DNA from: Bacillota bacterium
Lineage (GTDB): Bacteria; Bacillota; Clostridia; Lachnospirales; Lachnospiraceae
NCBI GenBank assembly: GCA_023436065.1
Contig: JAEZKU010000024.1
Coordinates: 124,001-188,000 of the forward strand
Direction: 5' to 3'
DNA: 64,000 nucleotides
Within the stretch, counting starts at the first letter, position 1. Each line of letters starts with the position of its first letter. Shown in pieces: positions 35,779 to 44,034 of the stretch. The position numbers and the translations under genes are program-made. A model generated the notes under the pieces. That model worked only from the letters and a program-made list of their open reading frames with translations, was not told the origin of the DNA and did no database searches.

Positions 35779-36135
35779 TCAGGCTCTGGCAACCTTTTTT
35801 CTGCTACATTTCATATAATCAATATACTTATTTCCAAAAGACTGAAATTGATTCAACACCGGAATAAATTCCTTTCCGACTTCGCTCAGGGAATATTCCA
35901 CCTTTGGAGGTACCTCAGGATATACATGGCGGACGATTAAACCATACTTTTCCAGCGCACGTAATTGCTTTGTCAGGGTAGCCTGTGTAATGTCAGGCAG
36001 CTTACGCTGCAGCTCCCCGAAACGCAAGGTGCCTTCACTCAGATAGAAAATAATTAATATGGACCATTTTCCCGAAAAAATCTTTTGGGCCGTAACATAG
36101 GGACATTTCCCGAATAAACCCTCCATGCTATTCAT
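35779..36135 (-). CDS. HxlR-family regulator with N-terminal Cys
   Basis: A 118-residue winged helix regulator of the HxlR family: GKWSILIIFYLSEGTLRFGELQRKLP, then the recognition segment ITQATLTKQLRALEKYGLI and the wing PPKVEYSLSEVGKEF. Cys11 in GKCPYVTA occupies the place of the redox-sensing Cys in YodB and HypR, so a thiol-based response to quinones, aldehydes or oxidants is plausible. The ATG at 36135 has GGAG eight bases upstream; the next ATG three codons later is also possible. Divergent from the flavin-oxidase-like gene at 36291, with a palindrome between them. Confidence 0.88.
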   Translation of the reverse strand: MNSMEGLFGKCPYVTAQKIFSGKWSILIIFYLSEGTLRFGELQRKLPDITQATLTKQLRALEKYGLIVRHVYPEVPPKVEYSLSEVGKEFIPVLNQFQSFGNKYIDYMKCSRKKVARA

Positions 36136-36179
36136 ACTCCCTTCTCCGCCAACCAGCGGTAAACAAAGCCTTATCATAA

Positions 36180-36199
36180 TAGTATCTGATTGGATACTA
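36180..36199. promoter_or_regulatory. Candidate HxlR operator
   Basis: TAGTATC-TGATTG-GATACTA is a perfect 7-bp inverted repeat with a 6-bp spacer, 45 bp upstream of the HxlR start and 91 bp upstream of the divergent gene. Position and symmetry fit a dimeric regulator site; binding is inferred. Confidence 0.55.
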
Positions 36200-36290
36200 A
36201 CCTGATAAATTAATCGTACTTGTGTAATTCTATGTATATGATAATATTATTGTGAAGATTATAACACACCTTAATGAAGGGAGCAATAAT

Positions 36291-36683
36291 ATGGAACAGA
36301 TAATTAATTTTTTAAATGAATGTGGTACATTTTATCTCGCAACCATGGAGGAGGATCAGCCACGCGTTCGTCCATTCGGCGCAGTAGCAGAATTTGAAGG
36401 TAAGCTATATCTTTGCACCAATAATACGAAGGAGGTTTATCGACAGCTTCTTGCCAATCCGAAGGCTGAGGTAAGTGCGACCATAAAGGGTGACTGGATC
36501 AGACTGACCGGTAAACTTATTCCTGATCATCGTATCGAAGCCAGAGAAGCTATGCTGATCACGAAACCTTCCCTCAGAAATATGTACGCAGCGGATGATG
36601 GCAGATTTGAAGTTCTTTATTTTACTGATGCGAAAGCCACCATCTATAGCTTTACCAAAGAACCTGTGGAAATTCAGCTATAA
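36291..36683 (+). CDS. Pyridoxamine 5'-phosphate oxidase-like flavin-binding protein
   Basis: A 130-residue split-barrel protein of the PNPOx-like superfamily: FLNECGTFYLATMEEDQPRVRPFG-type start (residues 5-30), KLYLCTNNTKEVYRQL, WIRLTGKL and a C-terminal EVLYFTDAKATIYSF strand. Members of this short group bind FMN or F420 and act as small oxidoreductases; the pyridoxamine oxidase reaction itself is unlikely. The ATG at 36291 has GAAGGGAG upstream, better than an earlier in-frame codon. Divergent from the HxlR regulator and probably controlled by it. Confidence 0.86.
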   Translation: MEQIINFLNECGTFYLATMEEDQPRVRPFGAVAEFEGKLYLCTNNTKEVYRQLLANPKAEVSATIKGDWIRLTGKLIPDHRIEAREAMLITKPSLRNMYAADDGRFEVLYFTDAKATIYSFTKEPVEIQL

Positions 36684-36832
36684 CGCGACAAAAATCATAA
36701 ATTAATCAAGTCTTTCATTATTCTCTTGTTTTCATGAACTGTTCTGTAGTACAATATATTAGGACAAAAATGTCGGGAGCTTCCTTATGGGAGGCTTTTG
36801 ATATTTAAAATATATAACAGGAGGATTGAACT

Positions 36833-38032
36833 ATGTATTGTGTTCAGGAAATTGCATCAAAGGTTTACTGGGTCGGCGGAAATGACAGACGCCTGGCTCT
36901 TTTTGAGAATATGTTTCCTCTGCCAAACGGTGTAGCCTATAATTCCTATTTAATCATGGACGAAAAAACAGCCTTGATTGATACGGTAGACCGCTCTATC
37001 AGTGATCTTTACATTGAGAATGTAACCCATGTACTGAATGGAAGAAGCCTGGATTACCTGGTAATTAACCATATGGAGCCGGACCATTGTGCGAATATTG
37101 AAGAAATCGTCCGCCGCTATCCCGGGGTTAAAATAATCGGGAATAAGAAGACCTTCCAGTTCATTGAGCAATTTTATGATATGGATATGTCCTCAAATTA
37201 CATGGAGGTCAAGGAAGCGGAAGAACTTTCGCTCGGTGAGATGACACTGCGCTTCTATACTGCTCCTATGGTGCATTGGCCGGAGGTTATGGTTACCTAC
37301 GAGACCAGCAAGGGTATTCTATTTTCTGCAGATGCGTTCGGCACCTTCGGAGCAGATGCCGGAAATATTTTCGCGGATCAGTTGGATGAAATCGATGTGA
37401 ACGAGGCAAGACGTTATTACAGTAATATCGTAGGACGCTATGGAGCCCAGGTACAGGCTTTATTTAAGAAGATCGCCAATGTTAAGATCAACATGATCTG
37501 TTCCCTGCATGGGTTAATCTGGCGTGGAGACAGTATCCCATTCATTCTTGATTTATATGATAAATGGAGTCGATACGAACCGGAAAAGAAGGGTGTTGTT
37601 CTTGTCTATGCATCCATGTACGGCAATACGGAAAATGTCATGAATGCACTTGCGAATAAGCTTGCACAACGAGGTGTCCGAGACATGCGTATGTATGATG
37701 TATCAAAAACACATGCCTCCTTTATCATCTCTGATTTATGGAAGTACAGCAATATGGTAATCGGTTCTCCCACCTATAACATGCATCTTTATTTTGTCAT
37801 GGATGCACTACTGAAGGATATCTCCGTGCTTGGTTTGAAGGACAGAAAGGTTTCCATAATCGGTAACCACTCCTGGGCAAGCGCAGCGATGAAATCCATG
37901 AAGGAGCAGTTCGAAGCCATGAATAATATGGAGCTGGTCGGAGCTCCTATGGATGTACGTTCCCGACTTAAGACAGATCGTGAAGCAGAACTGGATGAAA
38001 TGGCAGATGCAATTGTTGCATCATTGTCGTAG
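36833..38032 (+). CDS. FprA-family flavodiiron protein (A-type flavoprotein)
   Basis: A 399-residue two-domain enzyme. The metallo-beta-lactamase-like half carries the diiron ligands HMEPDH from residue 79, His in APMVHWPEV, Asp in FSADAFGTFG and His in CSLHGLIWRG. The flavodoxin half (from about 255) shows VYASMYGNTENVMNAL and GSPTYNMHLYF for FMN. Flavodiiron proteins reduce O2 to water and/or NO to N2O, protecting anaerobes; which gas is used cannot be told from the motifs. No fused rubredoxin, so an external electron donor is needed. AGGAGG precedes the ATG and a strong terminator follows. Confidence 0.94.
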   Translation: MYCVQEIASKVYWVGGNDRRLALFENMFPLPNGVAYNSYLIMDEKTALIDTVDRSISDLYIENVTHVLNGRSLDYLVINHMEPDHCANIEEIVRRYPGVKIIGNKKTFQFIEQFYDMDMSSNYMEVKEAEELSLGEMTLRFYTAPMVHWPEVMVTYETSKGILFSADAFGTFGADAGNIFADQLDEIDVNEARRYYSNIVGRYGAQVQALFKKIANVKINMICSLHGLIWRGDSIPFILDLYDKWSRYEPEKKGVVLVYASMYGNTENVMNALANKLAQRGVRDMRMYDVSKTHASFIISDLWKYSNMVIGSPTYNMHLYFVMDALLKDISVLGLKDRKVSIIGNHSWASAAMKSMKEQFEAMNNMELVGAPMDVRSRLKTDREAELDEMADAIVASLS

Positions 38033-38054
38033 TTCTAACAAAAAGCGTAAGAAT

Positions 38055-38102
38055 AAAGTGCTGATAAAAACTCGGATGTGAGTTTTTATCAGCACTTTTC
38101 TT
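38055..38102 (+). terminator. Terminator after the flavodiiron gene
   Basis: AAGTGCTGATAAAAACTC pairs with GAGTTTTTATCAGCACTT across a 6-base loop and is followed by TTCTTAG. Very strong stem of 18 bp. Confidence 0.88.
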
Positions 38103-38179
38103 AGTTTATATTAGTACATTGGAGGCAAGTATGATCTGCTTTATGCTTTTATGTTCTTTTATACTACACTCTCCTCTGC

Positions 38180-39526
38180 CTAGAAGTCCTGGGTCAGCTT
38201 TTTGATCCAGTCATACCGGTTTACCTTGATTACGGCGACAATACACTTAAGCAGCTGGTCGCTTTTTAAAAACAGGAACACAATCCAGGTGGGGGCATGC
38301 AATCCGAATGCCATCACGCTGGATAGGGGTATGACGATTCCCCAGATAAAGATCAAATCATTCACTAATACGAAATGCACTGCACCACCGGCACGGACGA
38401 TTCCGGTCAGCGTAGACATCTGATATGAGGTACCGATTACCGTAACAGACAGTACTATCATCAGAGCACGGGCGATCGACAGCGTATCAGCAGAGATCGA
38501 GTAAAAGCTCAATACGATATCCTTGATCAGAAACAGGAATACTCCGGTAGCGATGCCGACATAGAGAAATATCATCTGGAATTTACGGGATATGTATCTG
38601 ATCCGATCAAGATTCCCCTCTCCTACTGCATTCCCTACAATAATTGCAGAAGCACTGGCCGTTCCGTATACACCGACACTGATAACCGAGAACAACGTAT
38701 TTGCAATGCTGACGGCAGAAATCGAGGAAGTGCCGAGCCTTCCAACGATCGCCCCCTGTACGGTCAGGTTAATTCCCCATAGGAGATCTCCCATCAACAC
38801 CGGAAGACCATATCGCAGAAGATCCTTCATCAGGATATAGTTCCACCTGATCAGGTCTCTCAGCTTAAATAATAACTTTTTGTCAACTACCAAAACATAA
38901 TATACAATAATCAGAAATTCTATGACTCTGGTAATCAGCGTCGCTGTCGCAGAGCCGCGAATTCCCATAGCCGGCATTCCGAATTTACCGAAGATCAGTA
39001 TCCAGTTCAATAATACATTGACAAGAAAGGATACGACCGAGATATACAGTCCAATCTTAACCGTTCCTATACATCTCATGGATACAAGCAGTACATTGCT
39101 GATTGTAAAGAACAGGTAGGAAAAACAGAATATCCTGATGTATTTTACAGCTTCAGCCACCACCCCGGGATCATTGGTATACATTCCAAGTATCTGTTCC
39201 GGGAAAAAGAAAACGGCTATCCAGAATATCATGGCGAACACCGCTGCAAATTTTACTGTGATGCTCACGATATCCTTCACGCTTTCTTTGTCATTCCTGC
39301 CCCAATATTGAGCTGCCAGTACCAGCTGTGCTGTTCCCAAGCCCACCACCAGCATCTGTAATATGACCTGAATCTGATTGCATACAAAGACACCTGAAAT
39401 GGCCACCTCTCCCAGCCGCCCGACCATCAGGTTATCCGTCAGTGATATGGAAAAGGAAATCATATTCTGTAAGGCAATTGGCAGTGCCAGGAAACTCAAT
39501 TGTCTGTATAATGCTTTATCCTTCAT
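38180..39526 (-). CDS. MATE-family multidrug/metabolite exporter
   Basis: A 448-residue membrane protein with twelve hydrophobic segments in two repeated halves, as in the MATE family of cation-coupled exporters. Typical stretches are LPIALQNMISFSISLTDNLMVGRLGEVAISGV at the start and LLRYGLPVLMGDLLWGINLTVQGAIVGRLG at the start of the second half, given here only by their first and last residues as landmarks (LPIALQNM, GRLGEVAISG, LPVLMGDLLWG). Substrate unknown. It lies alone between the flavodiiron terminator and the flavodoxin operon terminator. A second, different MATE protein is encoded at 53438-54796. Confidence 0.92.
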   Translation of the reverse strand: MKDKALYRQLSFLALPIALQNMISFSISLTDNLMVGRLGEVAISGVFVCNQIQVILQMLVVGLGTAQLVLAAQYWGRNDKESVKDIVSITVKFAAVFAMIFWIAVFFFPEQILGMYTNDPGVVAEAVKYIRIFCFSYLFFTISNVLLVSMRCIGTVKIGLYISVVSFLVNVLLNWILIFGKFGMPAMGIRGSATATLITRVIEFLIIVYYVLVVDKKLLFKLRDLIRWNYILMKDLLRYGLPVLMGDLLWGINLTVQGAIVGRLGTSSISAVSIANTLFSVISVGVYGTASASAIIVGNAVGEGNLDRIRYISRKFQMIFLYVGIATGVFLFLIKDIVLSFYSISADTLSIARALMIVLSVTVIGTSYQMSTLTGIVRAGGAVHFVLVNDLIFIWGIVIPLSSVMAFGLHAPTWIVFLFLKSDQLLKCIVAVIKVNRYDWIKKLTQDF

Positions 39527-39656
39527 GTTTTTTACCTTTCTTCAGTAAACTCTTTCACTTCCTATTATCATCAGTAAAACGCACAATCTATCAGCTATTA
39601 TACTTGAATATGGAAATGACAGCAATATAAAGAAAGAAAACATTTTCGCTACGCTG

Positions 39657-39690
39657 AAAAAGCCGATTCCAGAACAGAAGTCGGCTTTTC
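39657..39690 (-). terminator. Terminator after the flavodoxin operon
   Basis: On the minus strand AAAAGCCGA pairs with TCGGCTTTTT over a 14-base loop and is followed directly by the T tract. Ends the five-gene unit 39707-42267. Confidence 0.8.
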
Positions 39691-39706
39691 AGGATATCAC
39701 TTATCG

Positions 39707-40354
39707 TTATTGAAGGTATGGGCTGGGCACTTTATAATCGATACCCTTCTTTTTGAATTGCTTCCTGATTGTGTGGGTCAGGTAACGGGATAGAAATACC
39801 GCGAGCAGATAAGGAACCTTAGCTGCAGCGTCTATATACAGCTGATCCGGTGATACCTCTTCCTTAGCGATATGCTGGACAAACGTATTGACAGCCGGAA
39901 CGATCTTCTTAGCTCCGATTGCCTGATCCAACGGACGGCCATTCAGGATTGCTCCTCCTCCCATAACAAAACCACCCATCCAATGTACATCGTTCTCATC
40001 AGCAAAGTTATCCAAAAGCTTCAGTCCTGATTCATGGGTATGTATGTATGGCATTCCTCCTTGGATGAAGCCATACAGCTTTTGTCCATGAAGCACACCC
40101 TCAGTCTGAGCCATCTGCTCCAACAAATAAATGGTATCTGCAGGGTAAGTGGTGACATAGCAGGATCCGGTCATGACGATAGTATCCGCTTCCCTGATAA
40201 GATCCAGGAGTTTCTTCATATTCTTCAGGTTTTGATACAGGTTAGCCTGTGTAACCTGATGACCGTCCTTCTCAATTCTTTCCTTAATATAATCAGACAT
40301 CATGGTTGAGGTACCGCTGGTACGGGGACTCAGATTTATGATGATCGTCTTCAT
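39707..40354 (-). CDS. NAD(P)H-dependent flavin oxidoreductase, flavodoxin fold
   Basis: A 215-residue protein with a flavodoxin-like fold: IINLSPRTSGTSTMMSDYIKE at the N-terminus forms the FMN phosphate loop, and VMTGSCYVTTYPADTIYLLEQM is the second flavin-contact segment. GGMPYIHTHES and GGFVMGGGAILNG follow. It resembles NADPH-dependent FMN reductases. Last gene of the MarR-headed operon; its ATG overlaps the previous stop (ATGA). The exact electron acceptor is unknown. Confidence 0.8.
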   Translation of the reverse strand: MKTIIINLSPRTSGTSTMMSDYIKERIEKDGHQVTQANLYQNLKNMKKLLDLIREADTIVMTGSCYVTTYPADTIYLLEQMAQTEGVLHGQKLYGFIQGGMPYIHTHESGLKLLDNFADENDVHWMGGFVMGGGAILNGRPLDQAIGAKKIVPAVNTFVQHIAKEEVSPDQLYIDAAAKVPYLLAVFLSRYLTHTIRKQFKKKGIDYKVPSPYLQ

Positions 40355-40887
40355 AATGCCAGTACCTCCTTTGCTGTTTTTACCAATTCCTCCTCGGAGG
40401 TATCCGGTTTCATGACCTTTGCTATGTAGTCTTGATCTGTAATAATTGCTATCTCCTTTGCAAGGTTTAGAAACGTTCTTTTTGCTTTATCCGTCGGTTT
40501 TTCACTGATGCCAATCAGAGCCAGCTTCGAAGAGTCTGCTGCAGTTCCTTTTACAATCTCTTTTCCTCTCATTTTATAGAAACGATTACCCAGAAGGGAA
40601 GTCTTATCCAAAACCTTTTTTATAGCATAGGAGGTTTGCCCCCATTGTATAGGAGTTGTATATACCATCTTATCTGCTCTTGCCATTATCGGCAATATTT
40701 CATCCATATCGTCCCTCACGACACATTTGCCGAAGGTCTTATCATTGCATCCTGAGCAGGAATAGCAGGGCTTGATATCCCTATTGCTCACCGGGATCAG
40801 TACTACCTTCTCCTGCTGCTTTGTAAAATATTCAAATAACCTTGTTCCAAAGGTCTCCCTCTCGTTATCACTGATTATTGCTATCAT
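40351..40887 (-). CDS. Flavodoxin-fold oxidoreductase with CxxCxxC cluster
   Basis: A 178-residue flavodoxin-fold protein. The segment CYSCSGCNDKTFGKC near residues 42-56 gives four closely spaced Cys, similar to iron-sulfur flavoproteins, although a bound cluster is not certain. VYTTPIQWGQTSYAIKKVLDK is the NAD(P)H:FMN reductase-like segment. AAAGGGG precedes the ATG, and the downstream gene overlaps its stop. It belongs to the flavin operon 39707-42267 and may pass electrons between the partners. Confidence 0.8.
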   Translation of the reverse strand: MIAIISDNERETFGTRLFEYFTKQQEKVVLIPVSNRDIKPCYSCSGCNDKTFGKCVVRDDMDEILPIMARADKMVYTTPIQWGQTSYAIKKVLDKTSLLGNRFYKMRGKEIVKGTAADSSKLALIGISEKPTDKAKRTFLNLAKEIAIITDQDYIAKVMKPDTSEEELVKTAKEVLAL

Positions 40888-40890
40888 CTA

Positions 40891-41406
40891 TTATAACCCC
40901 TTTACATAATTAATGAGCGGATTGATATATGCCCGGTCAGAATGATCTGTGGAGGAAGCAAGCGACTTCATCATATTTGTCTCATTCACAGTCCTATCCT
41001 GCTTCTTAGCCAGTGATTTATACACCATTTTCAGCATACTCTTCGATAAGAAACCCATTTTTTCATAATTTACACCGCCCTCAAAATAAAAAAACGGGAT
41101 ATCCTTCTGTTCTGCAGCTGTCAGATTATCATTCTTGATCTTCTCGATTGCTTCCACATCCCCCATTCCTGTCATTCCGGTAGCATAAATAATCAGTTTC
41201 TTAGCCCTTACCACCTGGTTTGATTTTAGTTTATCAAGTCCGGCAACCTTACCGGCCATAAGCCAACCGCCATACAGGATGATATCATAATCCGAATAGT
41301 TCGCCTGCTTCACAGACATCGCCTTGCACCCCAGCTCCTGTGCAATCCACTCTGCATACTTTCTGGTAAATCCCGTCTTACTGTTATATACTACTATCAT
41401 CCTCAT
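40891..41406 (-). CDS. Flavodoxin domain protein
   Basis: A 171-residue flavodoxin/protoporphyrinogen-oxidase-like (HemG-like) protein. VVYNSKTGFTRKYAEWIAQEL is the FMN phosphate-binding loop, IILYGGWLMAGKVAGLDKL the second loop and IIYATGMTGMGD the third. The C-terminal part is basic. It starts inside the MarR stop (ATGA overlap) with AAAGGGG upstream, so it is translated with the regulator. Likely an electron carrier or small quinone/flavin reductase. Confidence 0.85.
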   Translation of the reverse strand: MRMIVVYNSKTGFTRKYAEWIAQELGCKAMSVKQANYSDYDIILYGGWLMAGKVAGLDKLKSNQVVRAKKLIIYATGMTGMGDVEAIEKIKNDNLTAAEQKDIPFFYFEGGVNYEKMGFLSKSMLKMVYKSLAKKQDRTVNETNMMKSLASSTDHSDRAYINPLINYVKGL

Positions 41407-41870
41407 CTAAATACCCCTTTCATAGCTTTGATATTATACTCAATTTTGCTGATTGCCTTTAATGCGCTTGCCAGCTCCTCTTCATCCACATTTTGATACA
41501 TTTTTCTAAAAAAGTCATTTACTCTCGTATCATATTTTTCGTTGATCATTTTCATTTTGTCTGTCATGACAATACGTAGTTTTCTTCGATCCTCCGCATC
41601 CACATAGGTTTTGACAAATCCGTTCTTCTCAAGCTTAAGGATAATCTGTTTTACGTTCTGATGGGAGCTCCCCATAATTTCGGAGAGTTCATTGATTGTC
41701 GGTGCATCTCCACGAAACAAGCCTAAGCAAATCATCAGATAAAATTGCTTAAACGTGATTTCATGATAAAAAACATCACCAACAGCCTGCATCTGATTGC
41801 AGAGAGACATCAGTGTTCCAACAAAGATGTGCTCATTATCATACCCTTCCAACATTTCTTCTCTAGTCAT
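41403..41870 (-). CDS. MarR-family transcription regulator
   Basis: A 155-residue winged helix regulator of the MarR family. The DNA-binding part is PTINELSEIMGSSHQNVKQIILKLEKNGFVKTY (helix-turn-helix at about residues 60-92), followed by the wing DAEDRRKLRIVMTDK. Terminal helices form the dimer. It is the second gene of the operon; two ATGTAATATNTTACAT palindromes cover the promoter, which strongly suggests self-control and control of the flavin genes. Its start overlaps the FMN-binding gene by 8 bp and has GGAG upstream. No Cys in the usual OhrR sensing position was noted. Confidence 0.92.
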   Translation of the reverse strand: MTREEMLEGYDNEHIFVGTLMSLCNQMQAVGDVFYHEITFKQFYLMICLGLFRGDAPTINELSEIMGSSHQNVKQIILKLEKNGFVKTYVDAEDRRKLRIVMTDKMKMINEKYDTRVNDFFRKMYQNVDEEELASALKAISKIEYNIKAMKGVFR

Positions 41871-42267
41871 TTTTTGCTACTCCTTTTGCCAATGCATTAC
41901 TCACAGCACTCTTGATCAGTTCACTTGACATAGTTGCTCCACTGACACTATCCACCTTAAATGTATTATTTGCTATCATATCCGTAAGGATATTTTCTGC
42001 CTTAGCACCCATGCCGTTATTATGACTGATCAGCTTAATATCCTGGATTTTATTATCTGCTACGGTAACCTCCACCTTTGTCTGAACCATACTGGTTTCA
42101 GCTATGCCTTCATATGTACCGTCTGCAACGTCTTCCATATTGACCTCGGCATATGTCAGCATCTTCATTTCCTTTCCTGCTTGCACAAACAGTGATATCA
42201 TCATAACTGCAATCAATAATACAAATACTCCGAATACAATTCCTAAAATCTTTAATACCTTTTTCAT
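41863..42267 (-). CDS. Membrane-anchored FMN-binding domain protein
   Basis: A 134-residue protein with one N-terminal transmembrane helix (residues 4-26) and an extracellular FMN-binding domain. The SGATMSS motif near 115 corresponds to the S/T-G-A-T site where FMN is covalently attached in RnfG/NqrC-type proteins. Such single-domain proteins carry electrons at the outside of the membrane in Gram-positives. The ATG at 42267 was chosen because GAGGGAAA lies just upstream; an ATG four codons earlier would place that site in the gene. First gene of the operon, directly behind the double operator. Confidence 0.88.
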   Translation of the reverse strand: MKKVLKILGIVFGVFVLLIAVMMISLFVQAGKEMKMLTYAEVNMEDVADGTYEGIAETSMVQTKVEVTVADNKIQDIKLISHNNGMGAKAENILTDMIANNTFKVDSVSGATMSSELIKSAVSNALAKGVAKND

Positions 42268-42287
42268 ATTTTCCCTCATTTTAAATT

Positions 42288-42344
42288 ATGTAATATGTTA
42301 CATTTGATGATATGTAATATATTACATGTTTTTTCCTTTGTCAA
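42288..42344 (-). promoter_or_regulatory. Promoter and paired MarR operators of the flavin operon
   Basis: On the minus strand TTGACA (42339-42344) and TATATT (42316-42321) are spaced by 17 bp. A perfect 16-bp palindrome ATGTAATATATTACAT (42312-42327) covers the -10 box. A second copy with one changed base, ATGTAATATGTTACAT (42288-42303), lies 24 bp away, downstream of the start of transcription. This is the classic layout of a repressed promoter. Confidence 0.85.
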
Positions 42345-42368
42345 TATAAAAAAGATTAAAATATGATT

Positions 42369-42412
42369 AGAGGCTGATCTACCGGTGAAAGCACCTCGTA
42401 GTATCAGCCTCT
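42369..42412 (-). terminator. Hairpin after msrA
   Basis: AGAGGCTGAT pairs with ATCAGCCTCT, extended by CTAC/GTAG, over a GC-containing loop. It lies between the msrA stop and the flavin-operon promoter; the T tract on the minus strand is poor, so terminator strength is uncertain. Confidence 0.6.
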
Positions 42413-42434
42413 TAATCTTAATTACTTATCTTAT

Positions 42435-42953
42435 TTATAGCTTGCTGCTATCTCTTGCAAGCTTTACTTTCTCAAATTTATCCTTACCGATATGGCAATA
42501 ACCGTTTGGATTCTTATCGAGATATTTCTGATGGTATTCTTCTGCTCTGTAGAAATTAAGCATGGGTTTCACTTCAATCGCTAGCTTCTCCACATACTTC
42601 TTCTGGAGCTCCGCGATAGAATGAAGTATGGTTTCCTCGTCTGCTGTATTCACATAATAGATACCTGTTCTGTATTGTGTCCCGATATCACCGCCCTGTT
42701 TATTGACGCTGACCGGATTAATCACTTCATAATATAATTCAAGCAGATAGTTAAGTCCCAGAACATCGTCGTCATAAACCACATGGACAGTCTCGGCATG
42801 CCCGGTGTTGTTATGGCATACCTCCTCGTAGGTGGGGTTTTCTGTATTCCCATTCGCATAACCAACCTCGGTACTGATAACCCCCTTCGCCCCTGCCAGA
42901 TATTTCTCCGTTCCCCAAAAGCAACCACCTGCAAGATAGATTTCTTTCTTCAT
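42435..42953 (-). CDS. msrA: Peptide-methionine (S)-S-oxide reductase
   Basis: A 172-residue MsrA that repairs oxidised methionine. The catalytic Cys11 is in GGCFWGTEKYL. The conserved EVGYANGNTENPTYEEVC, TGHAETVHVVYD and GGDIGTQYRTGIYY segments are visible, so it is a normal standalone MsrA without an MsrB fusion. A further Cys near the C-terminus (NGYCHIGKDKF) could serve as resolving residue. AAGGAAGG precedes the ATG. It starts 35 bp after the tRNA-dihydrouridine synthase stop and may share its transcript. Confidence 0.95.
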   Translation of the reverse strand: MKKEIYLAGGCFWGTEKYLAGAKGVISTEVGYANGNTENPTYEEVCHNNTGHAETVHVVYDDDVLGLNYLLELYYEVINPVSVNKQGGDIGTQYRTGIYYVNTADEETILHSIAELQKKYVEKLAIEVKPMLNFYRAEEYHQKYLDKNPNGYCHIGKDKFEKVKLARDSSKL

Positions 42954-42988
42954 TCCTGTACCTTCCTTTCCTGAATAGAAGCCTCTTT

Positions 42989-43942
42989 TCAGAAACTAAT
43001 CTGTTTTACCTCATACTCCTGTTCCCGAAACAAGCTTTCCACCACTATTTCATAATCAGAAAGCCTTTCTGCTTTCCGTATTCTTTTTGCATATTTTTCA
43101 TGATTGGAAAAAGGCATAATCATATAATACCAGAGTTCCTTCATCTTAAACAGGACATTTCTGTCACCAAACAATACCTTTTGATAATCCTGATACACTC
43201 TGTCATGGAATTCCTTTATTACGATCTTCTCCGGATAATTCTGAGCCAGCAGATATCCTACGAGACCGGGATTAGCCAGCAATCCTCTTCCAAGCATGAT
43301 CGTATCGATCTCCGGAAAGGCTTCACAAAAGCTTTCGTAGTTCTCCGCAGTAAAGATATTACTATTATAACAAAGAGGATTTTTACTCAACCTGATTGCC
43401 TCCCGAAACATAACCAGATCAGGCTTGTTCCTATAGAAGTCCTTCTGTACCCTCGGATGAATGATTAATTCTGTGATCGGATATTGATTAAATAGCTCTA
43501 TGAGTTCATAAAATTCCTCCGGATTATCTTTACCAATTCTTGTCTTTATCGAGATTTTTGTGACTGAAGCAGCAAAAATCTCCTCCAGGAAAGAGTCCAG
43601 TGCCTCCGGTTTTGCCAGAAAACCGGCTCCCATATTCTTCGAAACTACCGTTCCCGAGGGACAGCCAAGGTTCAGATTAACCTCCTGATATCCGAGCTCT
43701 TTGATCAACCTGGAGGTTCGGATAAAATCCTCCGCTTTATTGGTCAATATCTGCGGAACCAGAGTAACCTTATTATTTTCCGGCAGAATATCATTGATTT
43801 CCTTTGTCCGCAAGCTTTGATTATGTTTGGCTGCGATAAAGGGAGAAAAATATTTTTCAGTATAATCAGGGAAATAAGTATGATGGGCATTCCGGTAAAT
43901 ATATCCCGTGATCCCTTCCATCGGTGCAAAATAAAATTTCAT
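42989..43942 (-). CDS. tRNA-dihydrouridine synthase family protein
   Basis: A 317-residue FMN TIM-barrel enzyme of the Dus family, which reduces uridines in tRNA. FAPMEGITGYIYRNAH at the start and VNLNLGCPSGTV with the catalytic Cys near residue 98 are the family hallmarks. KTRIGKDNPEEF, IIHPRVQKDFYRNKPD and IMLGRGLLANPGL follow. It lacks part of the helical C-terminal domain length seen in DusB, like other short Firmicute forms. Likely housekeeping; upstream of msrA. Confidence 0.9.
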   Translation of the reverse strand: MKFYFAPMEGITGYIYRNAHHTYFPDYTEKYFSPFIAAKHNQSLRTKEINDILPENNKVTLVPQILTNKAEDFIRTSRLIKELGYQEVNLNLGCPSGTVVSKNMGAGFLAKPEALDSFLEEIFAASVTKISIKTRIGKDNPEEFYELIELFNQYPITELIIHPRVQKDFYRNKPDLVMFREAIRLSKNPLCYNSNIFTAENYESFCEAFPEIDTIMLGRGLLANPGLVGYLLAQNYPEKIVIKEFHDRVYQDYQKVLFGDRNVLFKMKELWYYMIMPFSNHEKYAKRIRKAERLSDYEIVVESLFREQEYEVKQISF

Positions 43943-44004
43943 GGTAACTCCTCTTCTTTGGCATGAAGTAATACGATTTATTATACCATTTCATCTGAAT
44001 GAAA

Positions 44005-44030
44005 AAAAGTGTCAGTTGACTGACACTTTC
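44005..44030 (-). terminator. Terminator after the sugar importer operon
   Basis: Perfect stem AAAGTGTCAG / CTGACACTTT around a TTGA loop, followed by a run of T residues on the minus strand (44002-44008). Five bases after the permease stop. Confidence 0.88.
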
Positions 44031-44034
44031 GCTT

